Origin: Hemicordylus capensis
Lineage: Eukaryota > Chordata > Lepidosauria > Squamata > Cordylidae
Assembly (NCBI RefSeq): GCF_027244095.1
Contig: NC_069660.1
Coordinates: forward strand, 104,880,834 to 104,944,833
Length of the DNA: 64,000 nt
Direction: 5' to 3'
Of the stretch, positions 46,031 to 57,006 are shown one piece after another. A program made the translations under genes and the position numbers. How positions within the stretch are numbered: position 1 is the stretch's first letter; every line of letters starts with the position of its first letter. The notes under the pieces are model-generated. The model ran no database searches. It had not been told where the DNA came from and saw nothing but the letters and a program-made list of their open reading frames with translations.

Positions 46031-46034
46031 ATTT

Positions 46035-46247
46035 TTACATTTATATCCTGCTCTTCCTTCAAGGAGCCCAGAGCGGTGTACTACATACTTGAGTTTCTCT
46101 TTCACAACAACCCTGTGAAGTAGGTTAGGCTGAGAGAGAAGTAACTGGCCCAGAGTCACCCAGCTAGTTTCATGGCTGAATGGGGATTTGAACTCGGGTC
46201 TCCCTGGTCCTAGTCCAGCACTCTAACCACTACACCACACTGGCTCT
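46035..46247 (-). mobile_element. Sauria SINE
   Basis: Minus-strand copy, head at 46247 and tail ACATTTATATCCTGCTCTTCC near 46035. It is closely similar to the copy at 10112, so relatively young. Confidence 0.9.
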
Positions 46248-46322
46248 CAAATATATATAACTTTAAATATATACAGTTGGTGTTTGGGGGTGGAGAAGCA
46301 AACCCTTGCCTCTAGGTACATT

Positions 46323-46752
46323 CAGTGGTGGTTCCTGGGACTGTAGGGTGGGCAGAGGGACTAGGCATGGCAGGTAATGGGTGGAGCCACAGGTAGTGAG
46401 AATTTGAGCCAATTGTGGGTAGCTGCAGAGGTGGAGCCAGGGCTAGGCAGGTGCCTTAGCAATAACTGGCAGTGTCAGTTTGTATCCAATGAGTGGGATC
46501 AAAATACAAACACACAGAAAAGCACACAAATTTCAATTGCTCATCAGCAGAGATACAGAGAAATATGGAAAACATCAGTTGCTTTATACTACTTAACAGG
46601 ACCACAGCCGTGTGTAAATTTGTATCTAACAAGGCAGGATCAAAGTACAAGCACACACAGAGAGGAAAAGAACTGTACAAGGTACAAGTAAAGCGCAGAG
46701 CAGCTACAAAATGCTGCTTCTGTGGAGAGTAAATGCATTCTGAAGTCACCAG
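46323..46752 (+). mobile_element. hAT-like element of the CAGTGG family, left part
   Basis: Starts CAGTGGTGGTTCCTGG. The body matches, in inverse orientation, 49555-49952 (for example AATATGGAAAACATCAGTTG, and a duplicated CAAAGTACAAGCACACACAG-like motif). It appears cut at 46753 by a poly-T run. A piece of the same family reappears at 48260-48310. Confidence 0.65.
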
Positions 46753-46756
46753 GGGC

Positions 46757-46990
46757 TTTTTTTTTTTTTTTTTTTTTTTTTGGCACAGTGCTTGTACTTC
46801 AAATCTGCCCTAGATGGGAGTGTGTGCTTTCACACCGGGCAGATTCTCGCCAAAGTCCCTGTGAGACGTTTGGGAGCACTTCACGCAAAACTCAGATTTT
46901 TCCATCTGAGCTTTAGCTTAGCCCACTTTATGTCCGGAGTTAAAAAAACAACCCTGTATTTCAGTCACTTTTTCAGGATAAAGCGAGAGT
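46757..46990 (-). mobile_element. uncharacterised retroposon-like repeat with long poly-T
   Basis: A run of about 25 T at the left would be a 3' poly-A tail on the minus strand. The following sequence (CAAAGTCCCTGTGAGACGTT, then TTAGCCCACTTTATG) matches 50735-50870, so it is a dispersed family. No boundary at the right is clear. Confidence 0.5.
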
Positions 46991-47070
46991 GGCTGCTAGT
47001 CATACTTTTGAAATAAAAGCTTTTAAGATGCAAATAGGAAGATGCAGGTGCGGAGGGAGACCAGCGGCAG

Positions 47071-47511
47071 CCCGGGTTCAGCCCACCACCATGGCCCCCT
47101 AGCCGTGCCCCCTACATCAGCGTCTGATGTAGGGAGTGGTTAGGCACGCCCCCTACGTCCAACATCAGACACAGGAACATGGTTTAGCTCCCCAATGGGG
47201 CTGTGCAGCTAAATCGGCCAGCTAAATGGCTAAATCGGCTAAATCGAGCTAAATCAGCCAGCGCTGTATTCACAGCATGGCCAGAGCGGCTCTCCCTGCC
47301 TTTTAAAGGCAGGGAGAGCTGATCCTTGCCACACTGTTAATGTGGCGCTAGAGGATCTAACTCACAAATGTGGATGCATGGCCCCATTGGGGAGCTAAAC
47401 CATGCCCCTGCATCTGATGTTGGACATAGGGGGTGGGCCCAACCCCTCCCTATGTCAGAAACTGATGTAGGGGTTGTGGCTAGGGGGCCATGGTAGTGGG
47501 CTGAACCCGGG
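47071..47511. repeat. 440-bp foldback element
   Basis: Long imperfect inverted repeat. CCCGGGTTCAGCCCACCACC at 47071 faces its inverse ending at 47511, and the match continues through ATGGCCCCCTAG, CCAACATCAGA and GGTTTAGCTCCCCAATGGGG. The centre is CTGCCTTTTAAAGGCAG. The arms look roughly 80-85 percent alike by eye. No ORF of note. Flanking sequence to about 47700 shares its end with the fragment at 3412. Confidence 0.75.
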
Positions 47512-47700
47512 CTATGTTAAAGGCAGGGAGGGCTGCTCTGGCCGTGCTCTGGCTGTGGACCCTCGTTTGGGAGCTAAACCATGCCCCACATCTGACGGAT
47601 GCAGGCAGAGTGTCAGGGGCATGAGTCTCAGAACGTGAGGGGTCGTGGCCCGAGTTCTTTGAACCCATTCACTCAATAGTGGCTCCACTCATATAAAGCT
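47512..47700. mobile_element. right flank of the foldback element
   Basis: Repeats pieces of the foldback arm (GGGAGCTAAACCATGCCCC) and ends with CCGAGTTCTTTGAACCC, then ACTCAATAGTGGCTCC, the inverse of the sequence at about 3418-3455. That suggests a common element terminus. Confidence 0.5.
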
Positions 47701-47819
47701 GCCATCTGTAATGTCATGATTCTTATTTGAAGTGGCTTCGCTTGTGGCATACTCCGAGAGCTGAAGCACCATGTGAAAAACTCCCAGGGCAGCTTTGTCT
47801 GCCTGATTATTTCAAAATG

Positions 47820-47992
47820 AATAAGAGTAATAATAAAATAATAATAACAACAACAGCAACAACATTGATAATAAAATACAGCCATCCCAGGTCCTTGGGA
47901 AGGACTCGATGTCTGGATAAAACAAACCAGTCAATAACACCTGTCTGACTGTGTAAACATACATACATACATACATACATACATACATACAA
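47820..47992. repeat. AAT/AAC-rich and (ATAC)n microsatellites
   Basis: ATAATAATAACAACAACAGC-type run near 47828-47870 and about nine ATAC units at 47957-47991. Confidence 0.85.
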
Positions 47993-48002
47993 GAAATAAT
48001 TC

Positions 48003-48228
48003 TGAGCCAGAGTGGTATAATGGTTAGTGTGCTGGATTAGACTGGGGAAATTCTCGTTCAAATCCCCATTCAGCCATGAAACTCACTGAGCCATTCTGGG
48101 ACAGTCACCTATCTCTTAACCTTCACACAACCTTCCTCATAGCGCTGTTGGGAGGATAAATGTAACCATCTGCACCATTCTGGGCTTCTTGAAGGATGTT
48201 CAGGCTTTACATGTAAAAGTAAGTAAAT
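48003..48228 (+). mobile_element. Sauria SINE, diverged
   Basis: GAGCCAGAGTGGTATAATGG, then TTCAAATCCCCATTCAGCC and TTCTGGGCTTCTTGAAGGA, ending in AAGTAAGTAAATAAATA. Several small indels relative to 10112. Confidence 0.8.
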
Positions 48229-48309
48229 AAATATATATAAGCCACTGGTAAAGCACTGACCAGCTACAAAAGTGGAGAACAAATGCATTCTGAAGTTACA
48301 AGGGCAGCT

Positions 48310-49320
48310 CTGCCTGCCTATTTAAAAAAATGCATACATAAAGAATAGAAAAATCACAATTATTAAATCACCGAACAATCACAAACAAATTCAGTTATGC
48401 TTGCTGCACCTAGGTAACTTAGGTGACATCTCTTGTAATTTAGAGGACACCTTGGGAAGCAAAGATGCATGAGGATACCCTCTCCCTACTCCATGCCTGC
48501 TGAACAGCTCGGTACCACTATCTGCCCACCTTGTGTGCTCACCACTTAGCCTGGGTATCCATCCTAGCAAGCAAAAAATAGAGATCACTTCCTTAATCCT
48601 TGTCCAATGAACCATAGCCCCCAGTGGATATATTAATGTTACAGATAATGGCCACAGTACAGAGGAAAACCTGGTTGCCTCTCTGCACAGCAAATAGATT
48701 TTTAAAAATTATTTTCCTTCTAACAGAATCCATTGCTTCTTTACACATCCACATGGAAAGCCACAGTTTGGACTCAGAAATCCATGTATATGCCCTAAAA
48801 GAACTTCCTGGCTTCTTATGCCAGGTTCTAATCTAATTAGTCCAGTCTACTGTTCATTCCAACGTTTTATGGCATGTCATTTTGGGAATGGGCCATAATG
48901 CTTTACATCCAGATCAGATCAGAGAGCAAAGGAGATAAAGTGTAGGTTACATTCCTCCCCTCCAAACAAACACAAAGAAGCCAGCAAAAGATCAAACTTT
49001 CCAACTGCTGGCCAGCAAGTCAGCAAGCCAGCCAGCCAGCCTACCTGCTCTCTTTCCAAAATGATGATTGGATTTTTCTGAGTAGCTAAAAGAAAAAGAC
49101 TTTCCCAACCTCTAGGCACTCTGATTGGCTACCTGAGGAGTCAATCCACCTAGTCCCTCTCTTATTGGTTTATAGGGTGGTTCTAGGACCGTCAACTTTG
49201 CAAAACCAAAAATGAGTATGCTTATTAGCTCCTGACTTATTAATATTTTAAAGGATCTGGGACACAAAATGTAGGAAAGGACAACATGGCTGACTCAGAA
49301 ATGTAAGGTGAGTGCCATTC
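48310..49320. other. intergenic, nothing recognised
   Basis: About 1 kb without a recognised gene or repeat. It includes a short (CAGC)n-like patch near 49020-49040. Confidence 0.45.
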
Positions 49321-49324
49321 CCTA

Positions 49325-49545
49325 TCCTTTATTAATTTGTCACTGCATTGTTATCAAGATTGATTGCTTTATAATTCGTTCTAGTATCTTTTCCAGCATG
49401 AAAGTAAGACATTAGTACCCTGAATCCTCCTTTTCCCTGCCCCCTATGAAGACTGGGACAATATTAGCTGATCTCCAGTTCTGCAACACCTCACCCATTC
49501 TCCAGGATTTCTCAGAGATGGTAGGGTAGGGCAAGTGTCCTATCC
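49325..49545 (-). mobile_element. CR1-type LINE reverse transcriptase fragment
   Basis: On the minus strand the block EKSWRMGEV, then NWRSANIVPVF, then EKILERIIKQS corresponds to the CR1 segment EKSWRTGEVPEDWKKANVTPIF. One or more small frameshifts. Part of it is repeated directly at 49953. Confidence 0.6.
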
Positions 49546-49554
49546 AGGGGCTCC

Positions 49555-49952
49555 ACAGAAGCAGCCTTTTGTAGCTGATCTGCTTTACTTATGGCTTGTA
49601 CAGTTCTTTTCCTCTGTGTGCGTGCTTGTGTTTTGATTCTGCCACATTAGATACAAATCTACAAAACGCTGTAGACCTGTTAAGCAGTATAAAGCAAGTT
49701 TTCCATATTTCTCTGTATCTCTGCTGATGAGCAGTTGAGATTTGTGTGCTTGTGTGTGTTTGTATTTTGATCCCACTTGTTAGCTACAAATCGACACTTT
49801 GCCAGTTATTGCTAAGGCACTCACCTAGTCCTGCCTCCACCTCTGCAGTTACCCACAATTGGCTCCACCTCTCACTCTCTGTGGTTCCACCCATCAGCTG
49901 CCCTGCCTAGCGCGCACACACCCGCACTCCCAGGAACCACCAGCCACCACTG
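49555..49952 (-). mobile_element. hAT-like element of the CAGTGG family
   Basis: The minus-strand start CAGTGGTGGCTGGTGGTTCC lies at 49952. The body is the inverse of 46323-46740. It sits between two directly repeated pieces of CR1. The inner end is not sharply defined. Confidence 0.65.
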
Positions 49953-50110
49953 CTTCATTGTTATCAAGACTGACTGCTTGTACTGGTCAAAGACTGTAAT
50001 AAAGTTTATCTATCTAAGATTGACTGCTTTATAATTGTTTTTAGTATCCTCCCCAGTATGAAAGTAAGACTGTAGTTCCCCACATCCTCCTTTCCCCCTC
50101 TTGATCATTT
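49953..50110 (-). mobile_element. CR1-type fragment, direct duplicate of 49341-49445
   Basis: CATTGTTATCAAGACTGACTGC and, later, TATGAAAGTAAGACTGTAGT repeat the sequence at 49345-49430. A stretch of about 50 bp (TGTACTGGTCAAAGACTG onward) is inserted in this copy only. Confidence 0.6.
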
Positions 50111-50269
50111 TTCTAGTAGGTACAGGGTGATATGAGGGGAAGTCAGGAACCCCAAAATTCACCTTTCCCACTGCACACTGGGCAACATGCATACACTTCA
50201 GTAGTTCGGTTCTGAGTTCATGGCAGGAGAGGGATTGGAATCGAGGCTTGCTGATTCGTAACCTTGTGT

Positions 50270-50375
50270 CTTACAGCACAATCCTGTGTTGGTTTTATTC
50301 TAAAATAAATCCCACTGGTTCAATAGGGCTTACTCTCTATTGAACATTCTAAGGTATGTTTAGAAATGAAGTCTT
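50270..50375. repeat. squamate interspersed repeat fragment
   Basis: CACAATCCTGTGTTGG and AAATCCCACTGGTTCAATAGGG resemble a motif recurring in this window (20375, 28725, 41805, 59040, 63375) and common in squamates. The parent element is unknown to me. Confidence 0.4.
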
Positions 50376-50734
50376 ATTCACTATGCTACAAAGAAAATCA
50401 ATAGTTCAGCCTGTGCTAACTCTTGTTCTATAGTCTGCATTAATATCTGTGTTTGCTAGAGTTGCTAATGCAAACTAAAGCTATTCCTCGAGATTTTTTA
50501 TCTCCTTAAAATAAATAAATAAATAACCAAGCCATGAACATCTCCACAATTGCTTTCAATAGTCTCCTGGATATTGATGCCAATTTCTAGCATCTCCAGG
50601 TCAATACTAGAGAGTTGGCAAATCCATACCACAATCAGAGTCAGAGTCAAAACCAGAACCTCCATTGCTCTTTATTGCCCAGGAAGTTTTTCACACAGGG
50701 CTAAAGCCCTTTAACTGACGTCTCCTCTGGAATG

Positions 50735-50960
50735 AAGGGGGTGTATTCACGTATCGGCCAGATTTACCCCCAAGTCCCTGCGAGTTATTGGGGAGCAGCT
50801 CACACACAAGTCATGTTTTTCACAGTGCATTAAAGTGTAGCCCAATTCATATGTGGGGTAAAAAATATCCACTATTTGCCTTGGTTTTTGGGGACAACTA
50901 TGAGTTCGCAGTAAAGCCTCTGTAAACTCATGGTAAAGTCTGTTGTGTGTAAAAGTCCAA
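50735..50960. mobile_element. second copy of the repeat at 46825-46965
   Basis: Parallels 46825-46965: CAAGTCCCTGCGAGTTATTG, TGGGGAGCAGCTCACAC and GTGTAGCCCAATTCATATG. No poly-T is attached here, so the two copies differ at their left edge. Confidence 0.45.
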
Positions 50961-53037
50961 GGTTAGCTTAAGAAACATTTCACTGGTAATGTTGGTATGT
51001 TCAAACATAGCTTTATACCACCATCTAGCGGAAGAAAGGAACAATTACTTCAGATGTTGTAGTATTGTAGTTTATAAGTACTATACAACTGTGGGGGCAG
51101 CTGTGTAGTTATGGTGTGAGGATGTCTATGTTAAAACCATACGAAGTCTATTCATTTTATTATTTTCTCTATCAATCATGAAGCAATGGGTCCTCCAGCA
51201 AAATGTTGCTGTGTATCTCCAGCACGAAGAGCTGTTCCTACTCCAAATTCCAGTCACTCTCACAAAGAAATCTCAAGCCTCACAGGGAGAGGGGGAAAGA
51301 ATACACTTTTTTATTTCCCATTCCCTTGAGGCGTTTCTGTGCTCTGTTATATAATACTAGATGGTCACTTTGGGGGCTGGCTTCTCTTGGGTGCGGGGCA
51401 TAAGCTGTCCAAATTTCTAAGAAATTAGATGGTGGGGCATCACATTTCATGGTTAGAATCCCAAGTTCTTTGCTTATCATGGTTTCCTTAATGAGAATAT
51501 TAGTAACTGCAGACAAGCTTCTGCTTCTTCAAAAGATAGTTTGCGGAGCACCGCTGATTTTCCACTACAATGCCCTGAGGAATGCTGAGTACGTTCTAGG
51601 GTACATTACTGGTTCATAATGGGTGACATGTAGTCATGCCCCATACTGCCCCATATGAGCTGAGTATGCATGCTAGAAGATATCCCAGAATCTTCTGCAC
51701 TGTGCCTGATTCCACAGCAGTTGCACAGAAGTTCCTTGGCAGACAGGTTGATGTGGAATATGCTCCCCGAAGTTTGAACAACAGCAGCATCAGCTTACAG
51801 TATCGTAAAATATTAACATACTGTTGCATGTCAGCTATCAAATACTGTACAGGATTGACTGTCAGACACTGAATATTGAAACAGAATCCTACTGGGTGTC
51901 AAATGCAGATATCAAATAATAGGTGAATATTCATCAGTTTGGAGAACATTCACCACCAGGATGGACAAAGCAACATTTTGAAGGTAATAGCAGGAAGCAA
52001 ATTTATTTCAGCCTGCTGCTTGTATATAGGTTTGCTGGGTCTGCTTCTTTAAGGCTAGAGTTTTCCATTTTGAACTGGCTTTTCTGTTGCACCTTTAACC
52101 GCAACAAGGTATGTTAACATGCACCATAACTAATCCAGTCCTTAAAAATTGAGAATGGCAACATACAGAAACACTATTTATTTTCTGTGTTAGTTGGCAT
52201 ATTGTGTAGATGGATGAAGAGCAATTCTGTCCCTCAAAATAACTTCATTTCCATTCTAATTAAATTAATGGGCTTGGTGCTCTTCCCCTTTTTGTAAATA
52301 TAATTTACTAAAAATCACCTTGCTGGTATAGATAAGCTTGCTTACAGAGTTTTATGAACCAAACACTTTCTTTTATTATTGAAAATATTATGAATATTCC
52401 ACAAAGCAAAAGCTATAAAAATGGTGCCCTGTCTCAAAAGGATGGAGATATATAAGCCACACACATAGGAGACACCAGCAACAGCCATGGGACAGACACT
52501 GTGCTTCATTAAACAGGGACAGTTGCTTACCGCCTGCTACATACAAGAAAGCCAACATTAGAGAAGGTGCTTCTTTGCCCATTTACCTAGAGCTAGGAAG
52601 AGTACTCAAATCTAGTGCCACGTGAACAGTGACCGGGCACTCACCTGTCAGAGGAGTTTGGCAACATAGCCAAGATGGAAGACTGAAGGAGTGACTTCAA
52701 TCAAGGGTAGGGAAGGGGAAAAATCCTGCTGTGAAGTATTCCAAAAGAGAGCTCCTAAAGACACAGGCCAATATGATGAGCAGCCCTACAGCGACATTAG
52801 GGACCCGATGGAGCTGCCGCAGCCCCAACAATGCATTGCCACGGAGCTGCTGTGGAAGAATTCAACACTGCTTCAGGACAGTTGTGCACTGGTTTCCGAG
52901 GGAAGGAACACCGTGCAACTGCCTAGAAGTGGTTTTGAGCTGCTTTGCAGCAGCCTCAGCATGCGGTCCCATTCGGGCTGCTGTTCAAGTTGTGCAGCAG
53001 CCCCCCAGTGGATCTCTAACATCAACATTGGGCTACC
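50961..53037. other. intergenic, nothing recognised
   Basis: About 2 kb of unique-looking sequence. Open frames at 52691-53105 on the + strand have no family resemblance and run into a repeat, so I do not call a gene. Confidence 0.5.
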
Positions 53038-53178
53038 TATCATGTCAGCCTCAATTCAAATCAAAATGCCTGTTTAAAAATCGTATTGAATTGGAGCAAT
53101 TTTAGATGGTAGCTATATTGCAACAGATGTACACAACTCTATGTCTATGAATCAACTATTGTCTATGAATCAACTCAT
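53038..53178. repeat. 140-bp sequence shared with 56586-56705, attached to a 5S-derived SINE
   Basis: TATCATGTCAGCCTCAATT through AATTTTAGATGGTAGCT and TGTCTATGAATCAACTCATA is repeated, nearly identical, at 56586-56705. In both places it lies directly at the 3' end of a minus-strand SINE. This copy has a small extra tandem duplication (TCTATGAATCAACT). Confidence 0.8.
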
Positions 53179-54857
53179 AGGAACATAGGAAGCTGCCATA
53201 TACTAAGTCAGACCATTGGTCTATCTAGCTCAGTATTGTCTTCACAGACTGGCAGCGGCTTCTCCAAGGTTGCAGGCAGGAATCTCTCTCAGCCCTATCT
53301 TGGAGATGCAGCCAGGGAGGGAACTTGGAACTTCTGCTCTTCCCAGAGCGGCTCCATCCCCTGAGGGGAATATCTTACAGTGCTCACACATCAAGCCTCC
53401 CATTCAAATGCAACCAGGACAGACCTTGCTTAGCTAAGGGAGCAAGTAGGGATGTTCACAAAACTGGTTCCCCTGGTTTGGTTCGGATCCGAACTGGGTC
53501 CGGACCAGGAGGGGGTGGTTCGGTTTTGGTTTTGTTCGAACCACCCCCTGGTTCGGTTCGGATACAAACTGGTTCAGACTGGTTCAGACACCCAAAATTT
53601 GGTAGGATGGTAGCTGGCACCCAGGGGTACCTGTCAACCAAACCCCAAAGCAATCGGACACTCGTACGATTTTTTGTGAATTTTTGAAAATTATTTTTAT
53701 TTTTTTCTCATAGGATATAATGGGACTTGAACCAGGCCATTATTCCTTATTGTGGAGCACCCATGGGTGCCAACAACCATCCAAACCCTGAAGCAATCAG
53801 ACACCCCTATGATTTTTTAATGAATATTTGAAATATTTTTAATTATTTTTCTCATAGAGTATAATGGGACCCGAACCAGTCCATATCCCCTATTGTGGAG
53901 CACCTAGGGGCACATAAGTGGGGTGGGTGGTAGACAGACAGGGGTTCCTACCACCCAAAAAATCCCAAGGCAATTGGACACTCCTCTGATTATTGGTGAA
54001 TTGTTAAAGTATTTTTGAATTCCTCATAGAGAATAATTAGGATTGCAGCAAATGTATAGCTTCACGTCGGGGGAAAAGGGGTGTCGTAGAGTGCAGTGTG
54101 GTGGCTGGTAGTTCCTAGGGTGGGCAAGGAAGCTACCTGAATTATTTGAAAGGAATTGGGCAAAGGGGTGATTTTTAAGTGATTTTTGAAGTTTACGCGT
54201 CTTTAAGGTTTTTCTCCATAAAGAAGCATGGAGGTGTCAGCAAATGTATAGCTTCACATCGGGGACAAAGGGGTGGCCTAGAGCAGTGTGGGGTTGGTGG
54301 TAGTGCCAGATAGGGGCAAGGAAGCTACCTGAATTTTTTCAAAGGATTTGGGCAGAGGGCTGATTTTTGGTTAAAGTTTACGCGTCTTTAAGGTTTTTCC
54401 TCATAATAAGTTATAATGGAGCTTTCAGCAGCCCCATAAGTGCACTTGGGGGGTGCTGGGGTGGCCCAGAGCGAGTGGTGGTGTAGTGCACATAGGGTGC
54501 CAACCACCCCCATGGGTTTCTAACCCATGGGGTACAGGGTTCTCTTGTTTCTGAGGTATTGAGTGTGGATTCTATGATAGCATATTAGAGTGGATTCATG
54601 GTGTCTCATTGAAAATCTCATTTGCTATCATAGAATAAAAAAATATATTTTTTTTCAAAAATTCATTAAAAAATCGTACGCGTGTCCGATTGCTTTGGGG
54701 TTTGGGTGACAGGTACCCCTGGGTGCCAGCTACCATCCTACCAATTTTTGGGTGTCCGAACCGGTCCGAACCGGTCTGAATCGAACCACCCCCGGTTCCG
54801 ATCTGAACTGGTTCGCACATCCCTACAAGTGATGCTTGCTACCACCAGACCAGCTCT
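53179..54857 (-). mobile_element. 5S-derived SINE split by an hAT-like element
   Basis: The SINE tail and body lie at 53179-53446 and its head at 54826-54857 (GCTTGCTACCACCAGACCAG). The two parts are separated by the hAT-like element at 53447-54825, and the break falls within the 5S-type head. Confidence 0.85.
53447..54825. mobile_element. hAT-like non-autonomous element, complete (copy E)
   Basis: 1379 bp, starting TAGGGATGTTCACAAAACTG and ending GTTCGCACATCCCTA. Only a 4-bp CAAG is clearly repeated at the flanks, not 8 bp. The subterminal blocks are GGTTCGGATCCGAAC- and CCGGTCCGAACCGGTC-like. The interior (54405-54640) matches copy B, including the facing arms TCTATGATAGCATATTAGAG and CTCATTTGCTATCATAGA. 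No transposase ORF. Confidence 0.8.
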
Positions 54858-56109
54858 CTGTTCCTGGAAGTGGAGAAATGGAAGTCAGTGTTCCATTTGT
54901 CTGTTTTACTGTCATAATGTGGCCAATTACTTACTAATATTCTAAAAATCAAATGTTTTGTCAATTGCTTTGAGAGGCAGTCATGATACAAACTAGATTT
55001 TTATTATCATAAAGAAGGACTAGGTGGAATAGACAGATCAGGTTTGACTGCACCATTGTAGAAAAATGCCCTGTACGCTTAAGTGTGGTGATGTTCTTAA
55101 GAGACCAGCTCCCTTGAGTGGCTTTTTTGTTTGTGATTTGCTGTAGGCAAAGTAGCAGCTTCAACAAGTTTCTTACAGATGCCTCAGAAACCACACAATG
55201 CCACCTGTAAGGGATTGGGGTGGGTGGTGGCTTTCCTTTTCACAAAGAATCAGTCATGCAGTAGCCATTTTCTTCAGAGAGAAAAAAGCTTTCAAGTACC
55301 CAAAGTAACTTTTCATGTGAAACTAAAATGCTTTTGTCCCTAACATGCTTTAGATAAACATAAAACTGTAGATGATGAACTAGAATAGAAGAATAAGCAC
55401 AATTTTAGAGCCCAAGGATGCACACAGAAAAAGCTATCCTTAACATTTAAAGTATAACGAGAGCATGGGGGAGAGATCACAACCTCAAAGAACAAATAGT
55501 AGCTTTCTTACTACATAAGCATTAATCAAAGAGCTGATGTGAACCTCCTCTAAGGAATCTGTAGGGCAATTGGGGTCAAGCAATTTCCTTATCTCCGACC
55601 TAACAAAGAGTTCACATACTTAAAGAGAAATATGTGGGGGATTATTAACCTAAAGACTGTGCATACCATTTTATGGCTGAGTCTATCCTCCAACCCCTTC
55701 AAGAATTATGGATTTAAATTAGAATGGATATGCAAGTGTTAAATGCTCATCACTTTCTCAAACAGATTTGCATAGCAGCTTGGAGCTATGTACGGATAGA
55801 AAATATTGAGATGTTTGGCCCCCAATTCTTTTGTCCTGCCAGGCTCTCTGAGCCTAAGCAGTTTTGCAAGCTCTCAGACAGTTTCAACTGTACCTAAAAA
55901 AAAATGGCATGGAAAAAGTCACATAGGAGGATATGAACTGCATTTTAGGGTGCATTATAAGGGCCATTTATTATTTCCATTAAGACACGAAAAAGGCCTT
56001 TTAAATAAGATATTTCTGACAAACATTCTGCACCCATCCCATAATATTGTGTCAAAAGTTCATATGATGACAACTATAGGCCATGATGACAACTATAGGC
56101 CTTTCCCAA
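54858..56109. other. intergenic, nothing recognised
   Basis: About 1.25 kb with no recognised element. The long + strand frame that begins at 55806 starts with TTG, not ATG, and ends inside an L2 fragment. Confidence 0.5.
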
Positions 56110-56480
56110 GTGGTTTTAGGACCAATGCACATTGCTGGTCACACACTCAATTTAGTTTTCTGTTTTGGTTAGGATGGTGTTCCATGGGTGGGGATGTCTG
56201 TGGTTTCCCATTGTCATGGACGGACCACTACCTGCTTAAGGTTGGACTGGCAGCCACAACCCACCTCTTCAGGGGTGAAGGATCTATGTGAAACAGGGGC
56301 GTTGGGTGGACCCACTGCCTGGACCCCCCCCGGGTGGACCCCCCCTGCCAGAGGCAAGTCACATGACTGACTCCCCCAGCCATGCACCCGCCCAGGCATC
56401 CTTCAGTTGTATTCATCCTCCGAAATTGATGTGGGTGTTAAGACCTGGAGCTACCAGAACAGCATGTCTTTCTCTAGTAC
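56110..56480 (+). mobile_element. L2-type LINE fragment (endonuclease-RT spacer region)
   Basis: PMHIAGHTLNLVFCFG and, in another frame, LSWTDHYLLKVGL match the AGHTLDLVF and WSDHxLI blocks that precede the reverse transcriptase in L2-like ORF2. A frameshift lies between them. It is probably the upstream part of the copy that continues at 57007. Confidence 0.6.
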
Positions 56481-56585
56481 CATAAATGACTTGCATCATC
56501 CACAATTTACAAAACCATTAAAAAAATAATTTAGGATGATATTCTATTGTGGCATATAGGTGTTGTGTGTGTATATGTATATGTA

Positions 56586-57006
56586 TATCATGTCAGCCTC
56601 AATTTCAAATCAAAATGTCTATTTAAAAATTGTATTGAATTGGAACAATTTTAGATGGTAGCTGTGTTCCAACAGATGTACACAATTGTCTATGAATCAA
56701 CTCATAGGAACATAGGAAGCTGCCATATACTGAGTCAGATCATTGGTCTATCTAGCTCAGTATTCAGCTCAGTCTTCACAGACTGGCAGTGGCTTCTCCA
56801 AGGTTGCAGGCAGGAATCTCTCTCAGCCCTATCTTGGAGATGCCATGGAGGGAACTTGGAACTTCTGCTCTTCCCAGAGTGGCTCCATCCCCTGAGGGGA
56901 ATATCTTTCAACGCTCACACATCAAGTCTCCCATTCATATGCAACCAGGGCAGTCCCGGCTTAGCTAAGGGGACAAGTCATGCTTGCTACCTCAAGACCA
57001 GCTCTC
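56586..57006 (-). mobile_element. 5S-derived SINE with attached 120-bp flank
   Basis: SINE from head at 57006 to tail at about 56706, followed on its 3' side by the 56586-56705 sequence shared with 53038. It lies between two same-strand L2 pieces, so it probably inserted into that L2 copy as one unit. Confidence 0.75.

Noticed and set aside
52691-53105. two overlapping frames of 128 and 124 residues
   Set aside because: They overlap in different frames on the same strand, have no recognisable domain and run into the duplicated SINE flank at 53038.
55806-56291. 161-residue plus-strand open frame
   Set aside because: Begins at TTG, is unremarkable in its first two thirds and ends inside an L2 fragment read partly out of frame.
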